Assembly: GCA_030737835.1 (NCBI GenBank)
Contig: CM060855.1
Coordinates: 18,488,378-18,552,377, forward strand
Length of the DNA: 64,000 nt
Direction of reading: 5' to 3'
Source of the DNA: Acorus gramineus
Taxonomy: Eukaryota; Streptophyta; Magnoliopsida; Acorales; Acoraceae
Part shown: positions 33,401 through 44,549 of the stretch, in pieces
Layout of the letters: each line of letters opens with the position of its first letter
How positions within the stretch are numbered: position 1 is the stretch's first letter
Translations under genes and position numbers: made by a program
Notes under the pieces: generated by a model
Seen by the model: only the letters and a program-made list of their open reading frames with translations
Told to the model about the DNA's origin: nothing
Databases searched by the model: none

Positions 33401-36400
33401 CCTGCAAATCCATGTCCATGGTCTTAAAAAAGGCAAACGTTGGGCAACCATGACATGGGATGTCCCTTCTTACATCCAATGATCTCTAGTATTAAACAAT
33501 TGGTACATCTATCATCCATCAATAAATTTATCAATACATGTGCATTTTCTATGAGTTACTTATTCAGCAATTAGATCCCATCACACATAACAAGTAGAAA
33601 AGGTAAGCATTATGGCTTCTAGACTCTAGCACTTCATATAGGCAATCTAATTATATCCAAACACAATTTCTATTAAGAAAGTAGGAACATAAAAGATTTG
33701 CAGTACTAGTGAAGCACAATTTTTCTGAAGTGTATAAATTCTTTGTGCCAATAGATTCACTTCAAATAGCATAATGGTGTCACCCCTCATGTAACATATA
33801 TATATTCATAGAGAAGTTCCACCTGTATCAATTTTTCATCTTTAAAAACCTCAAACTCGGGCCATTATCAAAAGCATCCATTTCCTTAAACAAACAGACG
33901 ACATGAGAAAAAAGTAGCAGTCATTTCAGAGACCAAAACTTTACATCTCGATATATTGACACACGATAGGTTCTAACTAAATATTGTTAATGTCAGCATT
34001 CTTCATATAAATATAGCCTTCTGATAATCAAATCCAGAAAGGTCTAAAGACAGCTTCTAGCTTGCATCTCTTGTAAATTTTATGTCAGCTAGTGGTAAGA
34101 ATATTTTCTGTCAAATCCTAATCTAATCACAGAACCATGTCATAAAATGGATAAACAACGATGCATATATAATAAGTTTGTATTACCTACCCTCCAAAAA
34201 AATAGATACATGGTTACCAAGAAACTAGTAAGCAAACCTCAGATTTTTCATACAAAATTATAAAAAAAAATGGTCAAAATATATAATAATGAAAAGAAAA
34301 TCCTACCTAAACATGCTTGTAATAAGCATTCCAACAAATATAACATTCACAGGCAACCAGACCTTGATCAACCTCCATGTAAGCGGTTCTGTCGAGATTA
34401 TGCTAAAGGAACTTAATATGGAAACTATAATCACTGATACAAAATTCTGCAACAACAAAACATGTAGAAAGAATTTGTTATTCCAGAAAGAGATTGCAAG
34501 TATTCCTGATAAAAGAATAATAAGAGCACAAAATCAATGTCATTGCCACAGAAAATTTGTCAGCTATGAACCAGTCTATATAATAATAAATGACACAGGT
34601 GCCATTGTTTTCCTTTTGCACCTGATATAACATCAGAGTAATCCCTGCATTAAAATTGTAGCTGGAAAGCACGAATTTGTTGACTAGTATCATGCTGCAG
34701 GATGACAGGCAATACGCAAGACCAGATAATAGTGCCTGGTTGTGGATCTTTATCTTGTGGCTGCGTGTGATTTTTTCCCGGTCTTTTGCCTCCTCACCAT
34801 CTTCTAGATCAACATCATCAATAGGAGATTTCGCTCCAGAAAATGATCTGTTAAATTAATTAATTAATTAACAGGCTATCATTTTAAGAAGCCAAAACAA
34901 TTAAAACGAAAGAGCCTTGCAAAACAACAGAATGTGTATATATTTTTTCATGGTTTAAACAAATATAAAGAGATGGCTATGGCTCACACAAAAGCCAAGG
35001 AATTATTTCAAGACCATGGCAAAGGTTCAGAATAGATATTGAGCATCTCCAGCTAAATTGGAACATGATACCAATGATTGTTTAATTACTCTATTCTTAA
35101 ATAAGAATTTGGATACATTTTTTATGCCTTAGCAAAGAAAAAGCTTGGCAGTAGTATATGGGTCAAATTTTCATGCGTGAACATTGATTAATGAAATGTA
35201 ATATGGGTGGCAAAAATCCCAAAGGGTCAATTTCCTCTTTTTTTCCCTTAAAGAGTCATGGGCCTCATGGCTTATACTTCATATTTTTCGTATTATCACA
35301 ATCACGAATAACCTCCCAACCAAGTAAAAAACCCATGATTAACAATACTCATTGAAGAACTAAGTAAAACCAACAAAGTAACATGCCACTATTTAACATC
35401 ATTTTGACCTACCAATAAAAAAAATCATTTTGACTACCAGATGGTTACAGTGCGATGAATAGGTGGCAACAAAAGAATACCAGATGAATTGCATGCACTA
35501 ACCAAATCAAATATCTTTTATATTAGCAATTTAAGAAAAAAAAATTAAAAGCATATACAGTATTCAAAAAGAGATTTAAAATAATTAACTAATCATATTG
35601 GACCAGAAAACAATAAGGTTTTCATTTAACAATCATGTCCTACTAGCTAAAGGTACATTTAATGGGTACATAACCCTCTGTAAGTGTTCAAAATTACCAA
35701 CAATGTTCAAGGAGCTGGTGCAGCTTTGAGTGAAGCAGGGAATAAGGGACTGACACTTTCTTTTCTTTTATTTTCTTTATTTCTGTTTTTTTGTTTGAAT
35801 TTTCTGTTTTTGTTGTATTCCAATGGTCCAATGATCCAAAATGAAATTAAGCCTAGTTAAAGATTGACAAAAGAAAAATACCCAGAGGAAGACAAATTGC
35901 TGTGTGTTAAAAGGAAAACACAGTAGTTTAAGGGAAATGCTAAAAGGATTTTAAAAATTTTTACTTACCTGCTAAACATATCTCTTCTTCCACTACTTGT
36001 GGGACTTGAAACCTGTCCCAGCACTCCATTCTGATCACGATTTGTCAAGCTACTTTTGTCCCCACTTGTAGCTTTTTTACTGGTGTCAACCAAAAGATGT
36101 CTCTCAAGGACGGTATCCGCAGTATCCAGAGGAATGCCCGAAGAAAGATTTCTAAAATACGAAAAAGAACCAGTTATATTATCAAGTTTAACTTCACAAA
36201 TACATCACTTCTAACCTTATTAATTCCACTCTTTGACTCTGCAAAGAATGACTAATATATGTGACACATTCATAACAATGTCACAACAAGGTATGAAGAC
36301 AAAATTTAGGAGGGAAGGTACTGCATCCACTTCCACAAATAAAGAATGAAATGTGTGCATAATCTTCCAAAAGGCGCATGATGACAACATGGTCATCAAC

Positions 36401-36505
36401 AACCATGCACTGATGCACAAGAAATGATTTGAAAAACTACAAGAGAGTATTCACTTCATTATGAAAATCAAGCCAATTCTGAACCAATTTATGCAGTCCA
36501 CTATC

Positions 36506-36537
<32 letters not shown>

Positions 36538-38320
36538 TTGAATCTTTGCATACTCAACTATATATACACTTTTGCACAGTAAAACCCTAGCTCCAAGGAA
36601 TTGTCTTCTATAGAATCATCCAACTTTTTGCCTCTGTACCCCAAGCTTGTTCATATTTTCAACAACAAAAAAATAACAATGTCTATGCGTGGCATAGAAA
36701 AAACAATCCTTTAAAAAAGTATGGCTTACAATCACTGAAATCAGACAAAAAATTTCAAAACTTGATTTTGTGGATGATCAAGTAAGAATGCCTGACATAA
36801 TAAGCAATTTCAGATTCAATCACTTGCAAAGCTTTAAAAACCAGATTAAATGTTTTCCATTTTGTTGATCAGAAATTCCCGCAATGATTAACCCAAAGTG
36901 GTCCTCCCAGAATGCATCACTTATTGCAAAATGGGAGGTCCTGAGCCGACATGTTTTTCCCATCTCATTTTAGCTCCAAAGCCAAATTCAACCAAGAAAA
37001 CATTTAAAAAGGGGTTTATCCAAACAAAGACTTGCTCAAATACCAGGTAAGTGGATAATATACCTACATCTACCAATATCGTTTGTTCTCCATCTCACTT
37101 TAGTTCCAATGCCAAATTTACCACAACAACCCTTTTTTTAAAATAAAAAAAAATATGTAGACACGCTTTCTAGGTGTCATTTCTTGGGGTAATTGTAAAG
37201 TGCCTGGTATGGGTTTTACTCATGAGAGTGGCCACTTGGTACCAAAAAGATGCCAAAGTTTATGATTGTATCTAGATGTTCTCCTCCCATCACCCTGCTA
37301 TATGTAGAACTGCTCTGGGTGATGGCAAAAAAAATTTTACTACAAGCACACAAAAAATTGTTCAATATCACCTAAGAACTAAGCATATAAACAATCCAAC
37401 CAACATAAGAAAAAAAACAGCATATTCACAAGGACCTCAAAAACAACCACTTGAGCAACTAATATTGCCCTACATTCTTTATTTCCAAATCCCAAATCAC
37501 TAAAAAAAAATGCATGTTTTAGAAAGAGGGGTTTCTTGAAGTCACTATGACTTGCAAATAACACCTGCGTATATAATAAACTCAGTTCAACAAACATAAT
37601 ATATATTTTCTATTCCATCCCATTTTATTTCCAACGCCAAATTCCCCCCCAAATTTTTTTTTTCTTCAAAAGGGTATCTGTAAAGACATAATTGCACGAT
37701 ATCACCCAAGTACCGAAAAGCCAATCCATTCAGCACAACAAAGATGATAGCATATTCACAAACACCATGAATACAATTACTTGAGATACTAATACCTAAA
37801 CATCCACTGTTCTTTCTTCATTTCTACAAATGAGAACTGAAAAATCTCAAAATTTTCACCACACAATCACATCCGACCAAAACCCAGTAGCCAAATTGAA
37901 ACAAAAACATAAAATAAAAAAAATAAAAAACCCAAAACCCAATTCAATCAACACAATAACATTTCACAAAAACCACAATACAACTACTTGAGCCACTCAT
38001 ACCAAAACATCAAACTTGTTTCTTCATTTCCATTGATGGGAAATTAAAAAATCTCAAACTTTTCAAAAAAGAATCACATCCAAACAAAACCCACTAGCCA
38101 AATTGAACCAACAACAGAGCAACATATTCACAAACACCACAAACGCAACTTCTTAAGACACTAATCCCCAAAACACCCATTGTTCAATAATCTCTTCTAT
38201 TGCTTCGCAAACCAAAAAAATCACAACTTTTACACAACAGAATCACATCCAAACAAAACAAAACAAAAAAAAAAAAACCCAACAACATCAAGAACCACAA
38301 AAACCTCACCTTGAACCCAT
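27480..38320 (-). CDS. Golgi GDP-sugar (GDP-mannose) transporter, GONST1/2 type (10 exons)
   Basis: Exons are 38320-38310, 36151-35969, 34847-34622, 34446-34307, 32420-32291, 31567-31469, 29702-29548, 28378-28262, 27714-27617 and 27538-27480. All phases close, giving 405 aa. The first coding exon is only 11 nt (MGS plus two bases). Residues 1-90 are a hydrophilic cytosolic arm, followed by about ten membrane spans of the drug/metabolite transporter fold. Diagnostic stretches are SGLAYCLSSCSMILVNKFVL, LKYINVAMVTVLKNVTNVIT, and GSLNK (357-361), which is the GDP-mannose binding motif (G-X-L/V-N-K) of this family. Family role: exchange of GDP-mannose and related GDP-sugars into the Golgi lumen, for example for sphingolipid glycosylation (GONST1). 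Whether it equals GONST1 or GONST2 cannot be settled by eye; the long N-terminal arm favours GONST2. The introns hold several repeats. Confidence 0.94.
29866..29955. repeat. Tandem duplication, 2 x 45 bp, in transporter intron
   Basis: The unit starts AACATACACGCTGTTCTAT and ends CAAGGAAACAAATCT. It is exactly duplicated at 29866 and 29911. It lies in the intron just upstream of the ninth-to-eighth exon region, clear of splice sites. Confidence 0.9.
33060..33345. repeat. Foldback repeat element in transporter intron
   Basis: The left half repeats AGCCTATGAATCGAACTGCA with variants (33070, 33110, 33130). The right half carries the complementary order, GTGCAATTCGATCCATAGGC (33282 onward). The ends can therefore pair around a core with ATCACTCTCTTATTGGATCC. 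A related copy is at 40010-40215. Probably a non-autonomous dispersed element. Confidence 0.6.
36506..36530. repeat. (CT)n microsatellite in transporter intron 2
   Basis: About twelve CT units, in the intron between coding exons 2 and 3 counted from the minus-strand start region. Simple repeat. Confidence 0.8.
37421..38220. repeat. Diverged long tandem repeats in transporter intron 1
   Basis: Four diverged units, starting near 37421, 37751, 37963 and 38125, share the order TATTCACAAACACCA, ACAACTACTTGAGCCACTAAT-like sequence, then CCATTGTTC..TTTC. Unit lengths vary from about 160 to 330 bp. They occupy most of the first intron, next to the 11-nt first coding exon. Confidence 0.55.
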
Positions 38321-38999
38321 CTTTCACTCCCCCAAACGAGAAGCAACAAATCGTCCGCCCCCAAAAAACACAATTTCAACGAAAACCCATCATATTCAAA
38401 GTGGGTTTGGCGAGAGACCCCTTTTGAAGGGACCCGATAACACAAAGTACAAAAAAATAATTAAAAAAAATTTAAAGATTTATTAAAATAAACGGTATTT
38501 TAAACTGTCAAAAGGTCAAAGACATTTAGAGGGTACAATCGTAAATTTGGCGTAAGCTTCCGACGCGGAAAGCATGCGGGGTTCCGGTGCTCCGCCTTAT
38601 GAGAGTTCTGCTTTTTGCGGGAGGTGATCGTTTGATCAGAGCCGTTGGAACTCGATTGTTTGATGACGTGGACGGTCGAGGGCGCAGTGCTTTGAATTTT
38701 CACCCACGTTAAATTCTAGTTCAATTAACCTCCAAAAACGAATGTAAATAAAAATCAACAAAATCAATATAACTCATCTAGTTCAATTAATCCCCAAAAT
38801 AGTATTTTTCATCGCTCAATCTCATACTAAACATATTTTTATTTTTTAAAAAATAATAAATATCATCTAATTTTGTATACGTTTTAATAAAAAGTATAGA
38901 TCTCTTTATTTTGAATTGAATTAATCATTTTTTAATAAGTATAAAAAAATATTTAATAAGATATATAGAACATTTAACGAGATTCACTGAAATTATAAC
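38321..38999. other. Promoter side of the GDP-sugar transporter gene
   Basis: The 5' leader of the minus-strand transporter runs into a moderately GC-rich stretch (38520-38700). No other gene was seen. Confidence 0.45.
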
Positions 39000-39008
39000 A
39001 CTGAGACT

Positions 39009-39440
39009 AGGGCTGCAACTTGGGTCTGGTTAAACCCAATTTTTACATGGATTGGGTTGGTCAAATTGGGTTCGGATTGGTTCACTCACAACCTGACCCA
39101 ACCTGAACCCGTAAATTAATAGTTAAAAAAAAAAATTATGACCGTTCATTGTATAGTTTCTAATTTGGGCAGTCCAAATTTTAAGTAAACTTAATTAATC
39201 TTACGGATTGGGTCGGGTTGATTTATTTAATTTGCATATCATGTTAGAAAATCGGGTTAGATCGGGTTAGTTTACTTAATTACGGGTTGGGTTCTGGTTA
39301 GTTCAATCCGAATTAAAAATCAGGTTGGATCTGATTAGGATTGAATAGTTTAGAATTCGAATTGGATTCAGGTTGAGGTCAATCCAAACCCAACCCGTCC
39401 GACCTCAACCCGAATCCAATCCGTCTGAGTTGCAGTCCTA
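39009..39440. mobile_element. Small TIR element of GGGTTCGGGTT type with 9-bp TSD
   Basis: Left end AGGGCTGCAACTTGGGT; right end in reverse TAGGACTGCAACTCAGACGG. The flanks ACTGAGACT (39000-39008) and ACTGAGACT (39441-39449) are identical 9-bp target-site duplications, the length typical of Mutator-like transposition. The interior is a degenerate array of GGGTTGGGTC/AACCCGACCC motifs. Non-coding. Confidence 0.85.
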
Positions 39441-39449
39441 ACTGAGACT

Positions 39450-41292
39450 CCTTATACAATGTTATCCATTTCATCATTGACCTTCCTAACTTCAGTCATG
39501 CACCCCCCAACACGTCATGATGGACGCAACTACGGACGTTTCAGTTGGACCCGCACAAATTTATTGCTCCTGCTGACGTGTTAAGGTCACTCTCCCTTAA
39601 CGTAATCCGCGAAAGCACCGGACCAGGATCTGGCATTAATGTTCGGAACCTTTTGCAAGATTCGAAGGAACATGTAATGCGAAACTTTCATTTTAAGGTT
39701 ACGCGCGGAGAATGTTAAAGTTTTAAAATCTCACAAATCGAATGGTCATAAAGTGATCTCGAGAAACAGATAGTGCGTTTCATTGGGAGGAGCAGAGTGG
39801 TTGGAACAAAAAACTGGTGTCGCTTGCCATTAAGAAAGCCTTGACTTTTGTTTTCCCTTTTATTTAAAAAATAAAAATAAAATAAAACTTTGATGAAATT
39901 GGCCAAACCCACCACCACTTGAGGAGGATCACCAAACAAATTTGGTAAAAGAGTGTTCATACAATTAAGTCGGATTCAATCATATATGACTTTGATGAGT
40001 ATTATTAGTTTCACACTGTACATCTTTTGAATCGAACTACTCATTATATTAATCGAATTGCACAACTAATTGTTAGTTACATATGTCACTCTCATATTCT
40101 ATTCAAGCCTATCTAATAAAAAAATGTTACATGTATCCAATAATCAGCTGTGCAATTCGATTCATAGACCGTATAGTTCGATTGATAGGCTGTACAGTTC
40201 GATATTGATGATATAGACAAAATCCAAGGCTGACTAGATCCAGACACGCATTCACAATCTTGTTTGTAGTTCAAAATGATACATCAGTTGATTGTACACT
40301 TCACTAATAGAGTATGTATTGTTCTAGTATAGTGTATATATATATATATTTCACTGTATATGTTAAATTAAAATTTGGTGTTTTTTTTATCAATTAAAAA
40401 TGTATTGATTTATCTAGATATATACTTTATTTTTATAATAGTTACTAAATAAGTATATACTTTTAAAAAGTCAAAATGATCAGAACTGTAGGCATGCCTG
40501 TAAACCAGATTGGACCTCTTATTTTCTATAAGTAAAAAAAAGAGGTGGGGACCTGCACATGAAATTTGGTCTTGAGTTTTTAAGAATTTGGACTTTTGAA
40601 TTATAATTTAGAGATGAGAATTAATTCAACGAACAGGTCGGCAGGGTCATAGGCATCTGGTCAAAGAATATTAAAAGGAGTGCAGGTGTTTAATGAGGTG
40701 GATAGATGTTGCAAATTAAAAGATAGGGTTGTTTTGATTTTATTATTATTTTATTTTGGTGAGTATTATTATTAGTTCCATATTTTTTTTTAATGAGTCA
40801 TAGTAGTTTTTTTCAGATTCACATATCTAGTTAACGTCATATACTCACATTAACGAGATATATATATCTTGTTATTTTCACATATTTTATAAAATAAATG
40901 TATATGCAATTCGTTTAAGTATATAAAAACATATAATTAGATGGGGGTATACTATTTGTAAAAATAAATCAAAATATATGTGGACTGAAATTGAGTTAAG
41001 ACTAAAAAAAGATTGTGTGTAACATTACCCTATTTAAAAATAACTTTGTTAAGATTTTTTGTATTTAAAATTATTCAGATTACAACGATAATGAGTTATT
41101 AGTTGGTTATAGTGTACTTGGTTGTTGAGAGTTATTGAAGAATTGGATTAGGGGTTATCCATTCTCAATAAACTTTGAGGCTGTTAGCCTTTGTTGATAG
41201 GAGGGTCATTCAATTTTATATAATTATTTATCTGAGTTTGAAAGAGTTTTGTGTCTAAAATTTGTATATTATTGTAATAAGGTTCCTTTTCT
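39450..41292. other. Intergenic, repeat remnants
   Basis: No gene. It holds a second copy of the CGAATTGCAC/AATCGAACT foldback repeat (40010-40215), a (TA)n run near 40326-40350, and, from about 40785 to 41032, an inverted member of the GGGTAATGTTACACAC family. Sequence at 41100-41290 resembles the end of an LTR but is too short to assign. Confidence 0.45.
40010..40215. repeat. Second copy of the foldback repeat
   Basis: It shares with 33060-33345 the motifs GAATCGAACTACTCAT, ATCGAATTGCACAA, ATATGTCACTCTCATATTC and GTGCAATTCGATTCATAGAC in the same order. Termini were not defined. Confidence 0.55.
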
Positions 41293-41968
41293 TTTTGGAT
41301 TGATTTATAAAAGGTGAAAAAATATGATAATTAGGGCTGTAATTTGGGTCCGGTTGAACCCGATTTTTATATGGGTTGGGTTGGTTAAATCGGATTCAGG
41401 TTCGGGTTGGACAATTCGGGTTGACTCATAAATTGGGTTGGGTTCGGGGTGGCCTTACTCACAACCCGACCCAAAACCCGTAAACTAATAGTTAAAAAAA
41501 AAATCATGGTCATTCATTTTGTAGCTAACTAATTTTACGGGTTGGGTCGGATTGGTTTATTTAATTTGCACATCATGTTTTAAAATTGGGTTAAGTCGGG
41601 TTGATTTATTTAATTACGAGTTGGGTTCGGGTTAGTCCAATCCGGGTTGAAAATCGGGTTGGGTCAGGTTAGGGTTGAGTAGTTTGGAATTTGGGTTATC
41701 CGAACCCAACCCGCCCGAGTTGTAGCCCTAATGATAATTGATTTGACAGTTGATTTATAATAGATGGTGACAGTTGATTTGACAGTAGACTCATATATTC
41801 TTTTGAGTTGAATAACTTGAAATAACTTAATTCTAGGGGTTGGTTGGAATCCATATATCATTTTATACCAGTTTATTCTAATAGACAAATCTCATTTATT
41901 ACAGACATCCATCCCCTTATTTCACATTACACCCAGTTATTCCACCTTCTATTCCCAATCCAAACATG
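41293..41968 (+). mobile_element. MITE, copy D, interrupted by a TIR element
   Basis: The left part (41293-41332) and right part (41740-41968) together match the MITE family seen at 14271-14710: TTATAAAAGGTGAAAAAAT, then TTGATTTGACAGTTGATTTA, GGGGTTGGTTGGAATCCATA, ending in CCCAATCCAAACATGGG. The extreme left end is missing. The break coincides exactly with the 9-bp duplication of the inserted element at 41333-41730. Confidence 0.75.
41333..41730. mobile_element. Small TIR element of GGGTTCGGGTT type nested in a MITE, 9-bp TSD
   Basis: Left end AGGGCTGTAATTTGGGT; right end in reverse TAGGGCTACAACTCGGGCGG. Perfect flanking duplications ATGATAATT lie at 41324-41332 and 41731-41739. The MITE at 14450-14480 shows the uninterrupted ATGATAATTGATTTGACAG, a paralogous empty site. 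Same family as 39009-39440. Confidence 0.9.
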
Positions 41969-41973
41969 GGTTT

Positions 41974-42418
41974 AATGCCCCGTTTGGAACAGGAATAAAC
42001 ATAACCTGGATTGACTGGAATAGGGGTTTTAACCCATTTGTTTGCCTGGTATATCTTAGAATATCTTATGCAGAATAAACTGGTATAAAATGGTCTATGG
42101 ACTCTAACCAACCCCTGAAATTAAAGTTATCATAGGTTATTCCACCAAAAGAATATGTGGGTCCACTGTCAAATCAACTGTTATCACTTCTTATAAATCA
42201 AATCAACTATCATTATTTTTTTTACCTTTTATAAATCATTATCTATACTTTATTCACATTTTACCCAAACAAGAAAACATTTATTCTTACATTTACCAAC
42301 GAGAATAATTCAAAACACAACCAAACACAAATCACTTTATTCTTATTTATACTCACTTATATCAGAATAAATGTATACCCAAAAATAAATCGTATCCCCA
42401 TTCCAAATGGGGGCTAAG
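41974..42418 (-). mobile_element. MITE, copy E, opposite orientation to copy D
   Basis: It starts GCCCCGTTTGGAAC and ends, in reverse, GCCCCCATTTGGAAT, with TAA flanking both sides (41970-41972 region and 42419). This agrees with a Tourist/PIF-type 3-bp duplication. Internal motifs (GTGGGTCCACTGTCAAATCA, TTATAAATCATTATC, AACCAAACACAAAT) are the reverse complement of copies A-D. It stands tail to tail with copy D, so the two form a long imperfect inverted repeat. Confidence 0.8.
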
Positions 42419-43477
42419 TAGCACATTAATAGCATAAATCTAGTTCCTCACATCTTTATGAATACCATGATGATGAGCTCTAGAAAGGGAATCATGGAAA
42501 CAAAGAAATAAACGTTCATAAAGATAAGAATGAAAGATGGAAAGTTTCGTGATAAAGTCTCATTTTCACCTAACAAACAAAAAGTATGACACGACGTCAA
42601 GACTCGAATCCAAGACCTACCCTTAACATAGATAAGCTCTGAATCGTTGTGTTATGACCACTGCGGACTGAATGCTAGTTAGTTGTTACTCCATCAACTT
42701 AAGTTCTGATCATTGTATTCAATAAGATTTGTTGGGAAGACATTGAAATAGGTGTATGACATTGATACAATTATTGAACCTTCTCTTGGTAGGATCTCTT
42801 TATAGTGAGTGTAGATAAGTGGATAACTAATAAGTTATATAAGAATGAAAATGGTGTTAAAAGGGATTGCGTGTAACTGAGCACTTAATATGTAATATAT
42901 ATTCTCAATATGTTTAATGAGTCCAACGATAGGTATTACCTCACATATGTTCACATTCAATAAAGTTTAGCATTTGAAAACATGTTTATGTGATTCTCTC
43001 GGATGGTCCCCATTTTTTGAGAAATCGAAAATCAGTTTTCAATCAAATTTATATTTTCCAAAAAACTTTTTTTTTTTTTTGAAAAGAAAAAAAAACTTAT
43101 TTTCATATTTGTTTACAAATGATATTTAAGTTGATCATCATCATCATTCCATTCAGTGTAATTCAAAGATGAATTACGTCATTTTTGAAAAAGTGAAAAA
43201 TTAATTGTTTTGTTTAACATAATATCTAGACATATACGAACTACACGCGAGCCTGAAAATGGGGCTGTGTAAGAGCGCTCATGTGCTTTCGAAAACTCCA
43301 TTCTTCCTACAATTGTATGTACTCCATTAGAGAATATCAAATATATATGCATTCAATTCATTCAATTATATGCTTATGTTTTGTCAACTATGAACTTTAT
43401 TATACAAAGTATATTATCTTCCCAAAAAAAAATAGATATGTTTATTTTTGGTAAAAAAAATCAAAATGTGTGGGACA
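42419..43477. other. Intergenic with a minus-strand SINE-like unit
   Basis: No gene. At 42590-42690 (minus) a SINE-like head is present. The rest is AT-rich sequence, including an A/T homopolymer stretch near 43065-43095. Confidence 0.45.
42590..42690 (-). mobile_element. tRNA-derived SINE-like head
   Basis: On the minus strand AGTGGTCATAACACAACG is a weak box A. About 45 bases later, CTTGGATTCGAGTCTTG contains a good box B-like core (GATTCGAGTC). The tail GTCATACTTTTTG resembles that of the unit at 19820-19900. Confidence 0.5.
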
Positions 43478-43486
43478 ATAGAAATT

Positions 43487-44486
43487 GGGTTCAGAGACTC
43501 TGTGAAGTCTCCACAGAGAGACCCTGTGTAACTTGGGTGGATGGACGACGCGTGTAAAATGGATCACGTGATCTCACGTGAACGACTAACCAAACGACTA
43601 CCAAAAAAAGTGACCGTTGTTGATGCCGTTAGCACTTATTCGAATTCATTTTCACAGAGAGTCAGATCATCTCTCCCATCTGTACCCCCATCTCTCTGTG
43701 GCTCCCCCCTCCTATCGTCACAGAGTCTCCCTCACCGAAGTCCCGCCGCACCCTTGCCGATCTCCCGTGGTCCTACAGCCACCTCGTGAGTTTCACTTCT
43801 TGTTACAGTTTCTCTTTTTTTTTTTATTTTTTGTAATTTGAATGTAGTTCTCTCTGGATTGTTTAGGGTTCTGACATGGATTTTAGTGGTTTTCATTTGA
43901 TTATTTGAATGGGTTTGTTTCAGATATGGATTTCAGTGGTTTTCATTTGATTATTTGAATGGGTTGAGTGGATTTGATTCTGTTATCTGAATGGGTTAGT
44001 TTCAGATATGGGTTTGAGTGGATTTCATTTCCAACACTTCAAAATCCTACTTTTTTTTTTTTTTTGCGATAAAGCCCCTGTATGACTTTTCTTTCTTTTT
44101 TTTCTTTTTTTTTTTTTGCATCAAACCCATATTTGAAGTCTTGTTAATTCAATGAGAATGTATATATATAATGTATAATAAAAAGAAATTTACTACTGAT
44201 GATGACTTCTACCTTTAACTCAACACGATAATGAAATTAAGCTCCCAAGTATCTAGCAACTCAGGAAATTTTTTAAATCCCATACTGACCTACTACAAAC
44301 TCTACTGTGGTGGGGGAAGTGATATAATGGATTGTATATATTCAGAATAAAATATACTGCTTTTGTGGGAAATTTTTAAGGGAAATATGCATATGTGCAC
44401 AAATTTTTAAAGCCATGATAAGTTGCTTGTGATCCATACATGTTTAGTCATCTTGTGTTGTTGCTTTTTGAATCCTTTCAGTATTT
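43487..44486 (+). repeat. MULE left terminal inverted repeat
   Basis: It matches the reverse complement of 49774-50773 along almost its full length. It includes a GC-rich outer 300 bp with the donor-like CCACCTC|GTGAGT (43785/43786), ~50-bp subrepeats containing TTTCATTTGATTATTTGAAT (43876-44030), and T-runs. Similarity stops abruptly after CTTTCAGTATTT. Confidence 0.9.
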
Positions 44487-44532
44487 TCAATTGTCTTGTT
44501 AAATGTTCTAAATTATGTTTTTTTTCTTATAG
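43786..44532 (+). other. Inferred 5'UTR intron of the MULE transposase
   Basis: The donor CTC|GTGAGT lies in the TIR and the acceptor TTCTTATAG| at 44532 lies just outside the TIR. The transposase ATG at 44550 follows 17 bases later. The same donor occurs in the right TIR upstream of the GRF gene. Inference from splice-site sequences only. Confidence 0.5.
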
Positions 44533-44549
44533 GTGAACATTGAGTTGTT

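Noticed and set aside
41100-41290. Solo LTR end
   Set aside because: It resembles LTR terminal sequence, but no matching start, partner LTR or target-site duplication could be found.
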